Numbered from the stretch's first letter, positions 1-10,577 are shown. The stretch: 64,000 nt of DNA from Gari tellinella (GCA_922989275.2 OV277870.1:38684356-38748355), one strand, 5' to 3'. Program-made: numbers and translations. Notes: generated from the letters alone by a model not told the origin.

Positions 1-169
1 GTGACGTTTTATTCCGAAGAAACAAATATATTCCAGACATTTTCTTTTCAAAACTAAGAAACCTTAATGTTTTAAATTTGCTCGATTGTTTAAGTAAAAA
101 CTCTCTTTTTCGTATCGATTGATTAAATTCATTTGCACTAACAAACAAAGATCTCTGATACTCAGATCA

Positions 170-400
170 GGGGCCCGTTTTACAAACTACTTACGCAAAA
201 GTTTTGCGAACGTCAAAATTTTAAATTTTAGATTATGTTTTTTATTATCCCTTGCTACAATCAGCAAATAGCCAGATCAGAGGACGCGCTTTTAGCGTGT
301 CCTCTGATCTGGCTATTTGCTGTTTGCAAACGTTTATGATCGAAAAATACGATTTTGACTTACGCAAACATTTTGCGTAAGCAGTTTAGTAAAACGGGCC
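170..400. mobile_element. Family E inverted-repeat element (MITE)
   Basis: The left end GGGGCCCGTTTTAC and the right end GTAAAACGGGCC are inverted repeats, extended inward by CTTACGCAAAA and its complement. The centre (262-325) is a near-perfect GC-rich hairpin of the cassette-1 type (AGCCAGATCAGAGGACGCGC and its complement, then CTGTTTGC). The flanks TCAGATCA and TCAGATTG match at 6 of 8 positions, so an 8-bp target duplication (hAT-like) is possible. No coding capacity. A second copy lies at 20297-20538. Confidence 0.85.
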
Positions 401-523
401 TCAGATTGTCATGCAAAAAACAAATAAATGTGTAATCCACAAAATTAGAATAAGAAACTTACAGTGTTATTTTCTATGCCCTTAAGGGCGAACATCCTTC
501 GTCGCTTTTCATACTAGGGGGTA

Positions 524-966
524 CAGCAAAACCTATTTATTACGACCAATAAAAAGAAGACTAATTGATTTATAAAATACAACTGACAGCTTATAACAAG
601 GTGACAGTAAAAACAGAAAGCTCCTTTGGCTTGTAGTGGTAGTTAATGATTAATTTATAATTAATTATTGATTGCTACTGACCGTACCAAGGCGGGCTCC
701 TATGTTCACTTTGCTTTATGTTTGTCTTGCGTGTTGTTTTCTATTTAGTGTGTAGATGAAGGTATAGGAGTGTGCGTGTGTGTGTGTGTGTTTGTTATGG
801 TATGACTGTGTGTGTGTTCTGCTTGAGAGGTGGGTGTATTGTTTGTGTTGCGTTTCCTGCTTGAGTCTTTCGTATTTATTTATTTGTATTAAGCCGTCAC
901 TTGTCTAAGCACCTAATAATTCATATAACTTATATTTTTAGTGGTCGTAACAGAGAGTTTTTACTG
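524..966. mobile_element. Family F MITE, split by a retroelement tail
   Basis: The left end CAGCAAAACCTATTTATTAC follows TA, and the right end AGTGGTCGTAACAGAGAG runs to about 966. The internal motif GGTGACAGTAAAAACAGAAAG is the left arm of the family hairpin. The right arm resumes after 890 with AAGCCGTCACTTGTC. The 634-890 segment between the arms is foreign (next entry). Confidence 0.75.
634..890 (+). mobile_element. Detached 3' tail of the retroelement at 10116-11225
   Basis: This stretch is a close copy of about 10980-11215: TTAATGATTAATTT, then GACCGTACCAAGGCGGGCTC, a TG-rich run and GTTTGTGTTGCGTTTCCT. Only the 3' untranslated tail is present, with no ORF. A 5'-truncated reverse-transcribed insertion is the simplest reading. 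It sits inside the family F element at 524-966, so it is younger than that element. Confidence 0.75.
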
Positions 967-1120
967 TGTCGTTTAGTTAATTATAGCCGCCTTTACCATT
1001 CTTCGCCGCTGAATTTTCATATCATATACACATCTCCATCAACTTTCAATATCTAAAACATCTACATTGGCGAGTGAAGAATTGAATAGTTTAGCCAGAA
1101 AAGAGTAGCAGAACTGTATA

Positions 1121-1434
1121 CAGTGCTCCCTCCCTACAACGGCCCTCCCAACGACGACTCCCTCCTTACAACGACCCTTGCCGAAGTTCCTTTAACAGGA
1201 CAATTATGTCTAACGCTTTTACTGCTGTAATATCGTCTGCTTAATTTTTTTCGTAAGATGTTTTTCTCAAAGTTACATACTGGACATTTTGACAGAAAAA
1301 AACTTAATGACGAGTGGATCTGGATTCAAGCTGTTTGCAAATGTAAGCCAATGTCCCTCCCTATAACGACTCCCTCCGAACAACGCACACACTCTGTGTC
1401 TCCCATTGGATGTCGTTGTAGAGAGGGAGCCCTG
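1121..1434. mobile_element. Family A MITE with half of its hairpin deleted
   Basis: The left end CAGTGCTCCCTCCCTACAAC follows TA, and the right end GTCGTTGTAGAGAGGGAGC precedes TA. The body keeps the family order (CGTCTGCTTAA, then GTTACATACTGGACATTTTG). The central cassette-1 hairpin has lost its left arm: only GATCTGGATTCAAGCTGTTTG remains. The small ORFs here are by-products of the palindrome. Confidence 0.85.
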
Positions 1435-1539
1435 TACATTGACCAGACAGTCTCTTCAGCATTGTGAACGGTTAAATATTGCATGACCTTCGGACGTGTT
1501 GTAACATCAATCACACAGACAGTCTAAATCAAAGGAATA

Positions 1540-1727
1540 AACTTCTCCTTAACGATCACTAAATTATGTTAATTAGCTTGAGTGTTTGAGACAGGTGGCT
1601 GCTTAAAGCAAGGTGGGGACGTAAAACAGAAAGCTCTGTTTTACGTCCGCCTTGCTTTAAGCTGTCACCTGTATTTTATGAAATCAATTAGACTTTTTTT
1701 AGTGGCTGTAACAGAGAGGTTTCATTG
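1540..1727. mobile_element. Family F MITE with long central hairpin
   Basis: A long stem-loop at about 1591-1674 pairs AGGTGGCTGCTTAAAGCAAG with its complement. The inner arm is GACGTAAAACAGAAAGCTC. The right end TAGTGGCTGTAACAGAGAGG runs to a TA at 1728. The left end near 1540 (CTTCTCCTTAACGATCACTA) is decayed. The ORF at 1582-2034 crosses this element and is not considered a gene. Confidence 0.7.
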
Positions 1728-2005
1728 TAGTGTAACCAAAGAAATAAAGTTCATGCCACGACTCCGAAAAACTGCTATTGCTGCCGTCACTATAGCAACA
1801 TTTATATTACCAGGAGGTTTCCTTCCTGAAATAAATGTATTAAAAACAGTTACTGAGTCCCTTTTGTCTGAGTGTTTCAATCACACATCGTATTCAATTG
1901 AAGTTTATGAACGGCGCAGATTCCACCGAGGGTGTCGCAGTGGGAAATATGTTATTCTTTCCCTTTTTAACGAAACTTGGCGAACACACAGAGCTATGAA
2001 ATATA

Positions 2006-2621
2006 CAAAAATCCTCTCTATTACGACCACTTAAGTGTGTTTATTATTAGCTCTTAACGATAGCTGACTGCTTTAAGTAAGTTAACAGTGAAACAGAAGG
2101 TTTTACCGTCACATTGCTTTAAGGGTGTATCAATGTCATGAATTTAAGAAATTTTCAAAGTATATTAAAACACTTTATGATGGTTTTGTATTGAAGAGCT
2201 ATTTAAGATGAATGAAAAAATAGAAAAGTGTACATTTTGGTCAACAACAGTTGGCTCTATGGCCGTGTAAAATTTACCCCCACCAACTTTCTCTTATTTT
2301 GTCCTTTTCAAACAGCCCGCTTCAATAAAATCCATTTTAAATGAAAACAAATATGATAATTTGGTTTTGTGTTGTTTATTTCCTATCTATGGTAGTATTT
2401 CTTCATACAAAAATTAATTTAAGAGAAAACAGGCACCAAATGTGAAATTTATGAAGCTCTAAATATCATCGATATGGTATTGTTTTGTAAATTTTGTAAG
2501 GGGAGATAACTCTTTTTACTTTAATAACTCAACATTTTCAACACTGACCTTTCAATTTCACGTGTTTTTTTTTTAATCAAGTAGCCTTCGTTTTAGTGGT
2601 CGTAATATAAAGGTTTTATTG
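2006..2621. mobile_element. Family F MITE split by a K element
   Basis: The left end ATCCTCTCTATTACGACCAC and the right end TAGTGGTCGTAATATAAAGG match the F termini, with TA on both sides. The internal arms GACTGCTTTAAGTAAGTTAA and CCGTCACATTGCTTTAA are F-type. The element is opened at a TTAA (2119-2122), where GGGTGTAT starts a K-family insertion. Confidence 0.7.
2123..2572 (-). mobile_element. Deleted K-family element nested in family F
   Basis: It starts GGGTGTATCAATG right after TTAA and ends at TTAA 2573-2576. Internal blocks (CTTCAATAAAATCC, AATTTGGTTTTGTGTTG, CTATGGTAGTATTTC) are inverted copies of blocks in the 29367-30324 element. About half of that longer copy is missing here. Confidence 0.65.
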
Positions 2622-2716
2622 TATAGAAATTGACTGGTTATTGAAGATGCTAACAATTTATTTTGATCTGAGTAGCAAAACGTTTAATGACTGATCAGAC
2701 GCTAACCAGGTTCGAA

Positions 2717-2852
2717 GGTTATAAAGTGTTTGAGTGGATTCTAAAGTCATTCTCAAGCATTTGATTGGTCAGAATTGAGCATAGGCTCAAATCTTACCAA
2801 TCAAATGCTTGAGAACAAACTCAGACTCAACTCAAACGCTGAATAACCTTGG
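2717..2852. repeat. Family I foldback element
   Basis: GGTTATAAAGTGTTTGAGTG and its diverged complement CAAACGCTGAATAACC bound a roughly 130-bp foldback. The inner arms are TTCTCAAGCATTTGATTGGT and ACCAATCAAATGCTTGAGAA. Diverged relatives lie at 5938-6052 and 14334-14452. Confidence 0.8.
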
Positions 2853-2945
2853 ACTCAGGCATATTTTCTGGTCCAAAATGGTTGCAATGGACGTAATGGT
2901 AATGTTTTAGCATAAGGATGCTTATTGGGAAAGAATAACGTTTTC

Positions 2946-3202
2946 AGGGCTGCCATAAGTTGAAATAAAAACTCCTAAGATTTCCAAATTTGCACTTTTC
3001 AAGTGCGATTTTACGAATCGTACATTTACCCCATAGCATTTTTCTTGTTTTGTTGACATGCGACTACTTTTAAAAAGCAGACTGTAAGTAAAGCAGAATG
3101 CGCCTTAGGGCGCATTCTGCTTTACTTTCAGCCTGCTTTAAGCTACCATGAACTGGGGGAAAATCCGGAGATTCAGGAAAAATCCGGAGAAATGGCAGCC
3201 CT
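2946..3202. mobile_element. Family L (hAT-like) MITE with cassette-2 hairpin
   Basis: The left end AGGGCTGCCATAAG and the right end AATGGCAGCCCT are inverted. The adjacent 8-mers ACGTTTTC and GCCTTTTC match at 6 of 8 positions, consistent with an old 8-bp duplication. The central hairpin (about 3075-3150) is cassette 2: GTAAAGCAGAATGCGCC and its complement. Confidence 0.8.
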
Positions 3203-3414
3203 GCCTTTTCTTTACTACATACTTATAGATTTAGAAACTGACAACAATCTCGTTGACGGGTTTTGAAATAAGAGTAACCTGTCTAACATGAAATTCAAAC
3301 CACTACGAACCAAAAGGTTCCGTTCAGAGAGTTTCCGAAAAAGAATGGTTAAAGACATTACTTTATCTAGCTTGGGTGGTAACACCTAGTCTGAAAAAAA
3401 TTAGGATTAAATCA

Positions 3415-3690
3415 TGAATAGCATGCTTTTACTGTTACAATACTGTACAGATGTCTAGGCAAAGAATCTGTCAGCCGTTTCATCTGAGGCCCGTGCCTAT
3501 AATGGGATAGTTGGGTTAGTAAAACCCATTGAAAAAACCCTCGAGTGTGGGCATGTGAGGGCCTCTATAGAAAACTTGAGATTGCTGACATTGGCTGAGC
3601 GCACGCTTCCCATGCTTTACAGTTATTTTCACGCCCAGTGAGAACAATGGGGGAGGGGGGTCAATGAATGGACTGGGGTAATGTCTTTAA
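3415..3690 (+). repeat. Dispersed repeat, inverted copy at 12505-12750
   Basis: Blocks GGTTAGTAAAACCCATTGAA, AGGGCCTCTATAGA, TGACATTGGCTG and GAGAACAATGGGG recur in the same order on the opposite strand at 12505-12750. No ORF or clear terminal repeat is visible. Likely an unclassified transposon fragment. Confidence 0.65.
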
Positions 3691-3956
3691 GGGGTTTGAA
3701 ATGATTATGTAGTCTTTAACATAGGTAGCAGATTACCCGCAGGACAACAACTGTGCAGAAATACCATACAGGGTGGTTTGTTGTTTAATGTTGTGCTGCA
3801 CTAGGCAATCAGTGCGCTGAAATGAGCCTGTATTTATCAGTCGGTGAGCATGAATAAACAATTCGTTTGACTTAAATGCATTTTATGTAGCTACCTGTAC
3901 GAAAAAAAACGCAACTGCGTACACACTGTCCTAAAAACTGAAACATTTAAAAAGTA

Positions 3957-4400
3957 CAGTAAAACCTCTCTATTACAAATTTACAACCACTAAAACTTCG
4001 CGGAAATATTGAGTTACCTCCCTTCATATACCCTTCAAATAAATTATGATGTCCTCTTTTTATTGCATTGCGTTTATTCCTTCATTCCAACGGGAACTAA
4101 CGTATTCTCAGCTGCATGGCCTATGTTTGATAGCAATGATCATTAATAAATTTTCGATAATTCTCATCTTCCTAAATAACCAGTTTATATTAAACCATTA
4201 CTTCATAAATACTCCTTTTTAAACATTTAACTTAATTCCCTACTGAAGAAACCAGTTCCATTTTATAAAGTCATAAATATGCACATTAAATATATGCTAT
4301 ATGTATTCTAGCATATGATAGCTTAAAAATAAGCAGAATGATCCTTAAGGGGCATTATGATTTGTGTTTAGCCTGCCTAAAGCAACAAGTTGTCTTCAGT
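3957..4400. mobile_element. Family F left end plus decayed family D element
   Basis: CAGTAAAACCTCTCTATTAC follows TA at 3955-3956 and is a family F terminus; no matching right end was found. From about 4200, TCCCTACTGAAGAAACCAG and the broken hairpin AAGCAGAATGATCCTTAAGG are family D body and cassette 2. The whole stretch is old and fragmentary. Confidence 0.5.
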
Positions 4401-4681
4401 ACCCAAAACAAGCTGGGGGTGTCTGGACGGCTAAATAACATTTGAGATGCAGATGTCCATGAGTTGGGTTAGTCATACAAAAAAGACAAACGGATCATTT
4501 GGGTTACACATTTAATTTGGATAAATTTGATACAACTGCCAGTCACCTTCCTGCGTGAAAGTGGAGAATAAGAGAAAACAATATCCATATTTCAACTTAG
4601 ATTTGAAATAACGTCATGTCAAAATGAAACGAAATCGGCATATACACGCCAATTTGTCAAGCTTATGACGATAAAAGGGTA

Positions 4682-4875
4682 CAGTCGAACTTCAATATCT
4701 CGTACTCGTTTAACTCAAATTATCCAATAGTTCGACATATGAACTGCATTATTTCATGCTCGGTTAAGTCGAATGGGCCCATATTTCAAAGTTAAAACGT
4801 GGCTTAGCCACGTTTTAACTTTGAAATACGGGTATGTTCGACAAAAACCGACTACGAGATATCGAAGTTCGACTG
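4682..4875. mobile_element. Family H MITE
   Basis: CAGTCGAACTTCAATATCTC and its complement GATATCGAAGTTCGACTG end the element, with TA on each side. The centre is the palindrome TTTCAAAGTTAAAACGTGGC / GCCACGTTTTAACTTTGAAA. Non-coding. Damaged copies lie at 45980-46102 and 53026-53375. Confidence 0.9.
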
Positions 4876-4879
4876 TATT

Positions 4880-5735
4880 TGCACTACAATAGGCTATTTA
4901 TGATCAACATAGCCTTCTAATAATATTCATTGAAGCCTTGAAATGATTTAGAAATTACAGAAATAAAATATACGTACTATAGGAAAGAGACTGATTAGTT
5001 CGGTGGCTATGCGAAATGAACGACAATATAGATGTTCGGGATGATTTGCCGATCATTTTCGGGGGTTTGTTGCGCATAAACACCTACACAAATCAGATAA
5101 TTTCTTAATATATTCCAGGATTGGCAAACATCAATAAGAATTACGCCGCAATTAAAGTATTATGCAATGTTCATGTAATCTTTTGAGATGGAAACATATC
5201 AAAAACTTATTACGAATAACTCTTTATTCTTGCATCTTAAGTTTCATATTGTCTTGCATAATTCGGTTATAGAAGTTGGATGCTATAATGATATTGATCG
5301 CAGAAATAGAGTCTGTACTTTATGTAAAGAAATATTGCTTTTGAAAAACTGATTATCACTTTTAATTAAAATGTCAGATTTAAAAAAGAAAATACAAATA
5401 AGAGTCCAACCTTAAAACATAAAACCTATACAGTATACACTAAAATATAGTGAAGCATTTTTAAAAACGCTTCAATGAATATTAGAAATAATGCAGATGC
5501 AGATTGACACTTTCGCTACATTATTTATCCTATGTGTATTAATTTAAAATATGCGTTGTACAAACTATAAGATTTCGATGTATTTGGTTTGTATATAGAT
5601 CTATATGCCATGATCATATTTAAAATTAAATAATTTATTGTGTATTGCACTTACATTTTGCAACATAAACTTGGATGAGTTGATTTGATAGTTCGGCATA
5701 TATATTTTGTATATATATTTAACATAATGATCCGA
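4880..5735. other. AT-rich stretch with nothing recognised
   Basis: No ORF of interest, terminal repeat, tandem repeat or splice-flanked domain was recognised here. Confidence 0.5.
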
Positions 5736-5850
5736 AGTATTCGGACAGAATGGCCTGATCAAACTGCCCCTGATGGAGCAATCTGATCAGGATTTACACT
5801 GATTTACATTCTGTATACACCTTTTGAACAAATTACTGTGTGAAACAAGC
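5735..5850. repeat. Small hairpin repeat, second copy at 58290-58420
   Basis: A GATCAG-type hairpin is followed by CCTTTTGAACAAATTACTGT. The same hairpin-plus-tail order is at 58290-58420 (CCTTTTGGACAAATTACTAT). Confidence 0.5.
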
Positions 5851-5937
5851 CGCGAGTTTGGTCAAACTTCATTATCATTACAGCAGTTACACAATCTGTC
5901 CTAATGTTTAGGATTTTAATTCGGCCTCTGACCAAGC

Positions 5938-6052
5938 GCTTATAAAGCGTTTGAGTTGAGTCTGAGTGCGTTCTCAAGCCTTGGCTCAAATCTGACCTAT
6001 CAAATGCCTAAGAACAATTTCTGACACAACTAAAACGATTTATAAACATGGA
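5938..6052. repeat. Family I foldback element, diverged
   Basis: GCTTATAAAGCGTTTGAGTT on the left pairs imperfectly with AACTAAAACGATTTATAAAC on the right. The family's inner block (GTTCTCAAGC / GCCTAAGAAC) is also recognisable. Confidence 0.6.
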
Positions 6053-6162
6053 CCCTGATTAAGCTAAACTCCATTTGCCACTCAGATACATATAACACAT
6101 TTTCAAACTGCTGCTATTTTTCACATTGTTTCTCGTTACATTTGCGTTTTATTTTCGTTTAA

Positions 6163-6404
6163 CCCTTTGAACCCTAATCCCGCATATAGGCGTCATTTCA
6201 AACAGTGTACATGTGAATAATACACTTGTCCTGTGCAAACAGTGAAGGCCCAGATCAGAGAGCTCCGAAAGGAGCCCTCTGATCAGGGTCTTCACTGTTT
6301 GTCAGTAATGCCAAAATTGACAAAAACAACTCTTAAAAGCCAGAAATGGACTAGACAAAAAAGGAAACTGGAATTGTCTATATAAAGTTTCAGGGAGGAA
6401 AGAG
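6163..6404. mobile_element. Family C MITE (TTAA target) with cassette-1 hairpin
   Basis: It is flanked by TTAA at 6159-6162 and 6405-6408. The ends are CCCTTTGAACCCTAATCCCG and GGGAGGAAAGAG. The central hairpin (about 6238-6300) pairs GATCAGAGAGCTCC with GGAGCCCTCTGATC between CAGTGAAGGCC and CTTCACTGTTT. Non-coding, like all family C copies. Confidence 0.85.
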
Positions 6405-6559
6405 TTAAAAGGGATGTTTGTGCCACTGTAGGGTAACTAGGGTTCATATGAGATGTTGGGTAATGTATTGTCTCTCTCTGGCTCTGAATTGATTGACAGA
6501 GCTGACAAACATGACTAGTTTCAGAACTTTAGCAGAAGACAAATAACGTACACTAAACG

Positions 6560-7095
6560 GTATAGCTTGCTAAGATTAATTCCTGAATTTTCTGAAAAAC
6601 CATATGAAGAGAGATTAAAACTGTTAAAATTACCCAGTCTAGCCTATCGTAGACTCCGTGGTGACATGATAATGTGCTACAAGATACTGACAAATAAATG
6701 TGACTACGATCAAAACAACCTATTCACTAGGAGAAATGATGTGACAAGAGGTAACACCAGAGGTCATGAATATATGCTCTATAAAATAAAGAGCACGACT
6801 AAATATCAGAAAACATTCATTCAGCTATAGATGTGTGGATATCTGGAACAGTTTACCTCCAACAGTAGTGAAAGCGCAAACAGTAAGATCGTTTGAAAGT
6901 AGGCTTGACAAATTTTGGAGTGATCAAGACATTAAGTATGACTATAGGGCAACAGTGATTAAGGGTCTCAGTATAAACCAAGAAGATCATAATGAAGAAC
7001 AAGAGCTGGTGTTACAGGACTGACCTTCTACCAGAATCAACTATGTAACTATGTATGTAAAGGCTTAAGGTCTGCACTTGTGATGAAGAGTACGT
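6560..7095 (+). mobile_element. LINE 3' fragment: RT C-terminal tail
   Basis: Two frames (6567-6830 and 6835-7023) encode the tail typical of animal non-LTR retrotransposons: YEERLKLL, then RRLRGDMIMCYKIL, then DIWNSLPPTVV and FESRLDKFW. The last two follow the first two only after a frameshift near 6825, so the copy is dead. No catalytic RT motif is present; the copy is 5'-truncated. It belongs broadly to the CR1/jockey group by style. It is followed by a 115-bp unit that is duplicated around a B element. Confidence 0.85.
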
Positions 7096-7168
7096 TTAAA
7101 AGAAAACGACGTCTGCAATAAGGTGGCAATGAATTTTATCCCATTCACCTCAACATGCAACTAACGTA
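7053..7168 (+). repeat. 115-bp direct repeat, copy 1
   Basis: The unit GTAAAGGCTTAAGGTCTGCA ... CACCTCAACATGCAACTAA is the LINE 3' flank. A copy with few differences starts at 7416, on the other side of the B element. Confidence 0.9.
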
Positions 7169-7414
7169 CAGTGGAGAATCTGTTATTCTTTCCCGTTTAA
7201 ACGCAAACGTACGCAAACGCAAAGCACTAAAACGTAGAAAAGAACAACTTTTGGACAATTCTGATAATTCTTGTTTATCTTGGTGGCAAACAGTTTGGAG
7301 CCTGATCAGACGCCGGGTTACCCGGCGTCTGATCTGGCTCCAAACTGTTTGCACTGCTAATAATAGTTTAAGCGTAAACGCGTTTATTGGGAAAGAATAA
7401 CACATTCTCCACTG
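7169..7414. mobile_element. Family B MITE with cassette-1 hairpin
   Basis: CAGTGGAGAATCTGTTATTC at the left end and AACACATTCTCCACTG at the right end are inverted, each next to TA. The body holds CGTTTAAACGCAAACGTACG and the central hairpin (7288-7350): CAGTTTGGAGCCTGATCAGA, stem CGCCGGG, loop TTA, complement. The mirrored ORFs on both strands are by-products of the palindrome. Very close to the copy at 8251-8496. Confidence 0.92.
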
Positions 7415-7415
7415 T

Positions 7416-7526
7416 ATGTAAAGGCTTAAGGTCTGCACTTGTGATGAAGAGTACGTTTAAAAGAAAACGACGTCTGCAAAGGTGGCAATGAATTTTATCC
7501 CGTTCACCTCAAAATGCAACTAAGGT
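7416..7526 (+). repeat. 115-bp direct repeat, copy 2
   Basis: Second copy of the unit at 7053-7168; it begins exactly at the right border of the family B element. Confidence 0.9.
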
Positions 7527-7795
7527 AGACCTTGTTAATATTTTGATCATGGTCAGTTGACATGTTTGACACTGGCTTGGGTTTTGTTTAAAATCGTTTG
7601 AGTTATACTGTTTAGGCAGCGTGTTCTTAAACGGACAGTATAAAAGCAGTGCAAGGGATAAAGTAAACGGTGAAAAAATTCACGACACTGTCAGCACATC
7701 GGGTTGAATTGTAATTTTGTTGACATGTGGTCAAAATAAAGTCACAGGTCTCAGATTCCAAGTAAAGATAGTTAAAATTACACTAGTTATACATA

Positions 7796-8157
7796 CAGCG
7801 CTCCCTCTCTACAACGACACCCAATGGGAGACAAAAATTGTGTGCGTTGTTCGAAGAGAGTCGTTATAAGGAGGAAAATTTGGCTTACATTTGCAAACAG
7901 CTTGAATCCAGATCAGACGCCGCGTAACGCGGCATCTGATCTGGATTCAAGCTGTTTGTTACTCGTCATTGAGGGTTTTTTTTCTGTCAAAATGTCCATT
8001 ATGTAAAATTGAGAAAAACAGCATAGTACAATTTTAAGCAGACGACATTGCAGCCGTGAATAGGTTGGACATAATTGTCCGGTTTAGGGAACTGCAACAA
8101 GGGTCGTTGTAAGGAAGGAGTCGGTACAGGGAGGGCCGTTGTAGGGAGGGAGCATTG
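7796..8157. mobile_element. Family A MITE, full length
   Basis: TA flanks both ends. The left end is CAGCGCTCCCTCTCTACAAC and the right end GTTGTAGGGAGGGAGCATTG. The cassette-1 hairpin is at 7895-7957 (CAGCTTGAATCCAGATCAGA, stem CGCCGCG, complement). It is a good reference copy for the family. Confidence 0.9.
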
Positions 8158-8250
8158 TACAAAGAAAAAGCAAACATTGTAGACTCAGATAAATAGCCAC
8201 ATAATGCAGCACCACACCAGGATAACCTTCCGAAGAATATGTCTCCATTA

Positions 8251-8496
8251 CAGTGGAGAATCTGTTATTCTTTCCCGTTTAAACGCAAACGTACGCAAAC
8301 GCAAAGCACTAAAACGTAGAAAAGTACAACTTTTGCACAATTCTGATAATTCATGTTTATTTTGGTGGCCAACAGTTTGGAGCCTGATCAGACGCCGGGT
8401 TACCCGGCGTCTGATCTGGCTCCAAACTGTTTGCACTGTAAATAAAAGTTTTAGCGTAAACGCGTTTATTGGGAAAGAATAACACATTCTCCACTG
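8251..8496. mobile_element. Family B MITE, full length
   Basis: The ends CAGTGGAGAATC and GATTCTCCACTG-like termini sit beside TA. The body is nearly the same as in the 7169-7414 copy, with the hairpin at about 8370-8432. The high similarity suggests recent activity or local copying. Confidence 0.92.
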
Positions 8497-8734
8497 TACA
8501 TGTTTTAATATATCCATTGGGAGTACACATGGATTAAACGGTCATATTGTTTGATACATTCAACATTAAAGACACTGGTCAAGAGAGAACGATTTCAATG
8601 TCTTCAGTTCAAATGTTGGCCAAGTATCGCACCGTCTATACTGTCTGTGAAATCTGAAATAAAGAAAACATGTTAAGGTTCATGAAAATGTTGTAGTAGA
8701 ATTCAGGTTGAATTGTAATAAAAAACAATGTCAC

Positions 8735-9310
8735 ATTCCAAAGATCCAAATGAATTGTAGTTTAATACATTTTTGACTGTAGACACAACAATGCCACATG
8801 CACCAGGTCCCATATCTCATGTCAAAACGAATGGTAGTTTGATACATGTTTGACTGTAGACACAACAATGCCACATGTACCAGGCCCCATATCTCAGGTC
8901 AAAACGAATGGTAGTTTGATACAGGGTTGACTGAGATAAAAAGCAATGTCACATGTACCAGGCTCCGCCCAATGTCAAAACGAATAGTAGTTTGATACAT
9001 ATTTAATTGTAGCAGTGTCATAGATACCAGACCCTATGTCCAAGGTCAAAACGAATTGTTCTTTAAAACAGACCTTACTGTAGACAAAGGCAATGTCACA
9101 TGCACCAGGCCTCCGTCCATGGTCAAATCGAAGTGTAATTTAATACAGGTTTGACTAAAGACAAAAGCAATGAAATATGTACCAAGTACCATGTCCAAGG
9201 TCAAAACGAATTGTAATAAAATACAAGTTTGACTGACAACAAAAAATATATCACAGGTGCCAGACCCCATGTCCAAGTTGAGAACAAATTGTAGTTTAAT
9301 ACCACATTGC
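8735..9310. repeat. Degenerate 77-bp tandem array, about 7 units
   Basis: The motif TGYCACATGYACCAGGYCCC, followed by GTCAAAACGAATNGTAGTTT and GATACATGTTTGACTGTAG, recurs at about 8791, 8869, 8945, 9016, 9093, 9172 and 9247. Such arrays in bivalves are often the core of pearl-like elements, but no ends were found here. The minus ORF at 9046-9315 is a by-product of the repeat. Confidence 0.8.
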
Positions 9311-9566
9311 CGCATTGCCGTTGTTACATTCCTGTGTTTAATGTATCCATTAGAACTACATGGAAAAACTGTTAGGGTTTATACACATACATCGTCTATA
9401 TTTCAACATAAAATGACAATAACATGGCACTCTGCTATTTAAAACGTACACAGTATACAGAAAGCAACAATATGTATGATTTGATACAGCCATGTCACTC
9501 AACATTATATGCCACGGATAACACAAAAAGAGTAAGAAATACACTAATTTCCATTGTGGTCCTTAA

Positions 9567-9809
9567 CTCTTTCCTCCCTGAAACTTTAAAAGGAAAATTC
9601 CAGTTTCCATTTTAGTCTAGTCCATTTCTGACTTTTAAGGGTTGTTTTTGTCAATGTTTGGCATTATGACAAACAGTGAAGACCCTGATCAGAGGGCTCC
9701 TTTCGGAGCCCTCTGATCTGGGTATTCACTGTTTGCACATGACAAGTGTACTATTCACATGTACACTGTTTGAAAAGGACGCCTATAAGCGGGACTAGGG
9801 TTCAAAGGG
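9567..9809. mobile_element. Family C MITE with cassette-1 hairpin
   Basis: TTAA lies at 9563-9566 and 9810-9813. The left body CTCTTTCCTCCCTGAAAC and the right body GGACTAGGGTTCAAAGGG are family C. The hairpin 9671-9734 pairs AGAGGGCTCC with GGAGCCCTCT around TTTC. Confidence 0.9.
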
Positions 9810-10037
9810 TTAAACCAGGTTAGGAGACAAACAAATTATGCATTTAGTTCAAATGTTGTCTAAGTACATGGCACAGACCACACAATCTGAAATCAGACAC
9901 TTGTTATTTGACAATAAACCATAATTTCTAAAGCAAAAAGTAAAGTAATAACTAATGCCTTCTCTTCACCAGAAGCGTACTGAGGCACTTTGATATGAAT
10001 AAATACGTTCTAAGGTATTGACGGTGAGATAAAGTGA

Positions 10038-10577
10038 ATGTCAAAAGACAATGTGTCTACTAGATACGGTGACGAAGATATCATTCTTTACCGTTTAAAC
10101 GAAGTTGAACGCAAACTAGATGGCGATGATCCCCGTTCTACATCTTACGGGGTTTATATTTCACAACTTATTCGTTTTGCTAGGGCCTGTACCTTTGTTG
10201 AGGACTTCCACATTCGTAATAAAACAATTACTGAAAAGCTTCTTAAACAGGGGTACAGATTTCATAAACTTCGTAAAACATTTTCTAAATTCTTTCATAG
10301 AAATCTTCCTCTCATTAACAAGTATAAACGTAACTTAAAGTCTTTTCTGCAGCAAGGTATTTCACATCCGGAGTTTTATGGTGATGTAATTTACAGACTT
10401 CGTAAGATTCTTGGACATATACATTTTCAAAACCTGTTTGTGAAACGTATTAGATCTATCCTAAAAAAAGATTATGATCCAACTATATTGCTGCGCACTT
10501 CACGTTTGGTTATCGATCAATCTACAATTGATAACTATGCTTTCCTCTTTGGTTGTGCGACGACAGACAGAGCTTAG
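10038..10577 (+). pseudogene. Chimeric ORF: B-MITE start fused to a reverse-transcriptase tail
   Basis: This is a 179-residue ORF preceded directly by an in-frame TGA. From about residue 34 it reads SYGVYISQLIRFARAC, then LLKQGYRFHKLRKTFSKFFH, then LLQQGISHPEFYGDVIYRLR. I recognise this block as the C-terminal end of a reverse-transcriptase ORF common in aquatic invertebrates, lying after the palm domain. No YxDD or other catalytic motif is present. The first part (about 10062-10116) is not RT: ATTCTTTACCGTTTAAACGA resembles the family B left arm. The ORF is therefore a truncated retroelement joined to MITE sequence. It is followed by about 650 bp of 3' tail. Expression is unknown. Confidence 0.7.

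Noticed and set aside
1582..2034. 150-codon plus-strand ORF
   Set aside because: It starts in a family F hairpin and ends in the next F terminus; no domain.
7145..8517. Mirrored ORFs on both strands with Arg-rich repeated peptides (QIRRRVTRRLI)
   Set aside because: They translate the cassette-1 palindrome in families A and B. The same peptide appears on both strands because the DNA is self-complementary.
9046..9315. 89-codon minus-strand ORF with internal repeats
   Set aside because: It lies in the degenerate 77-bp array.
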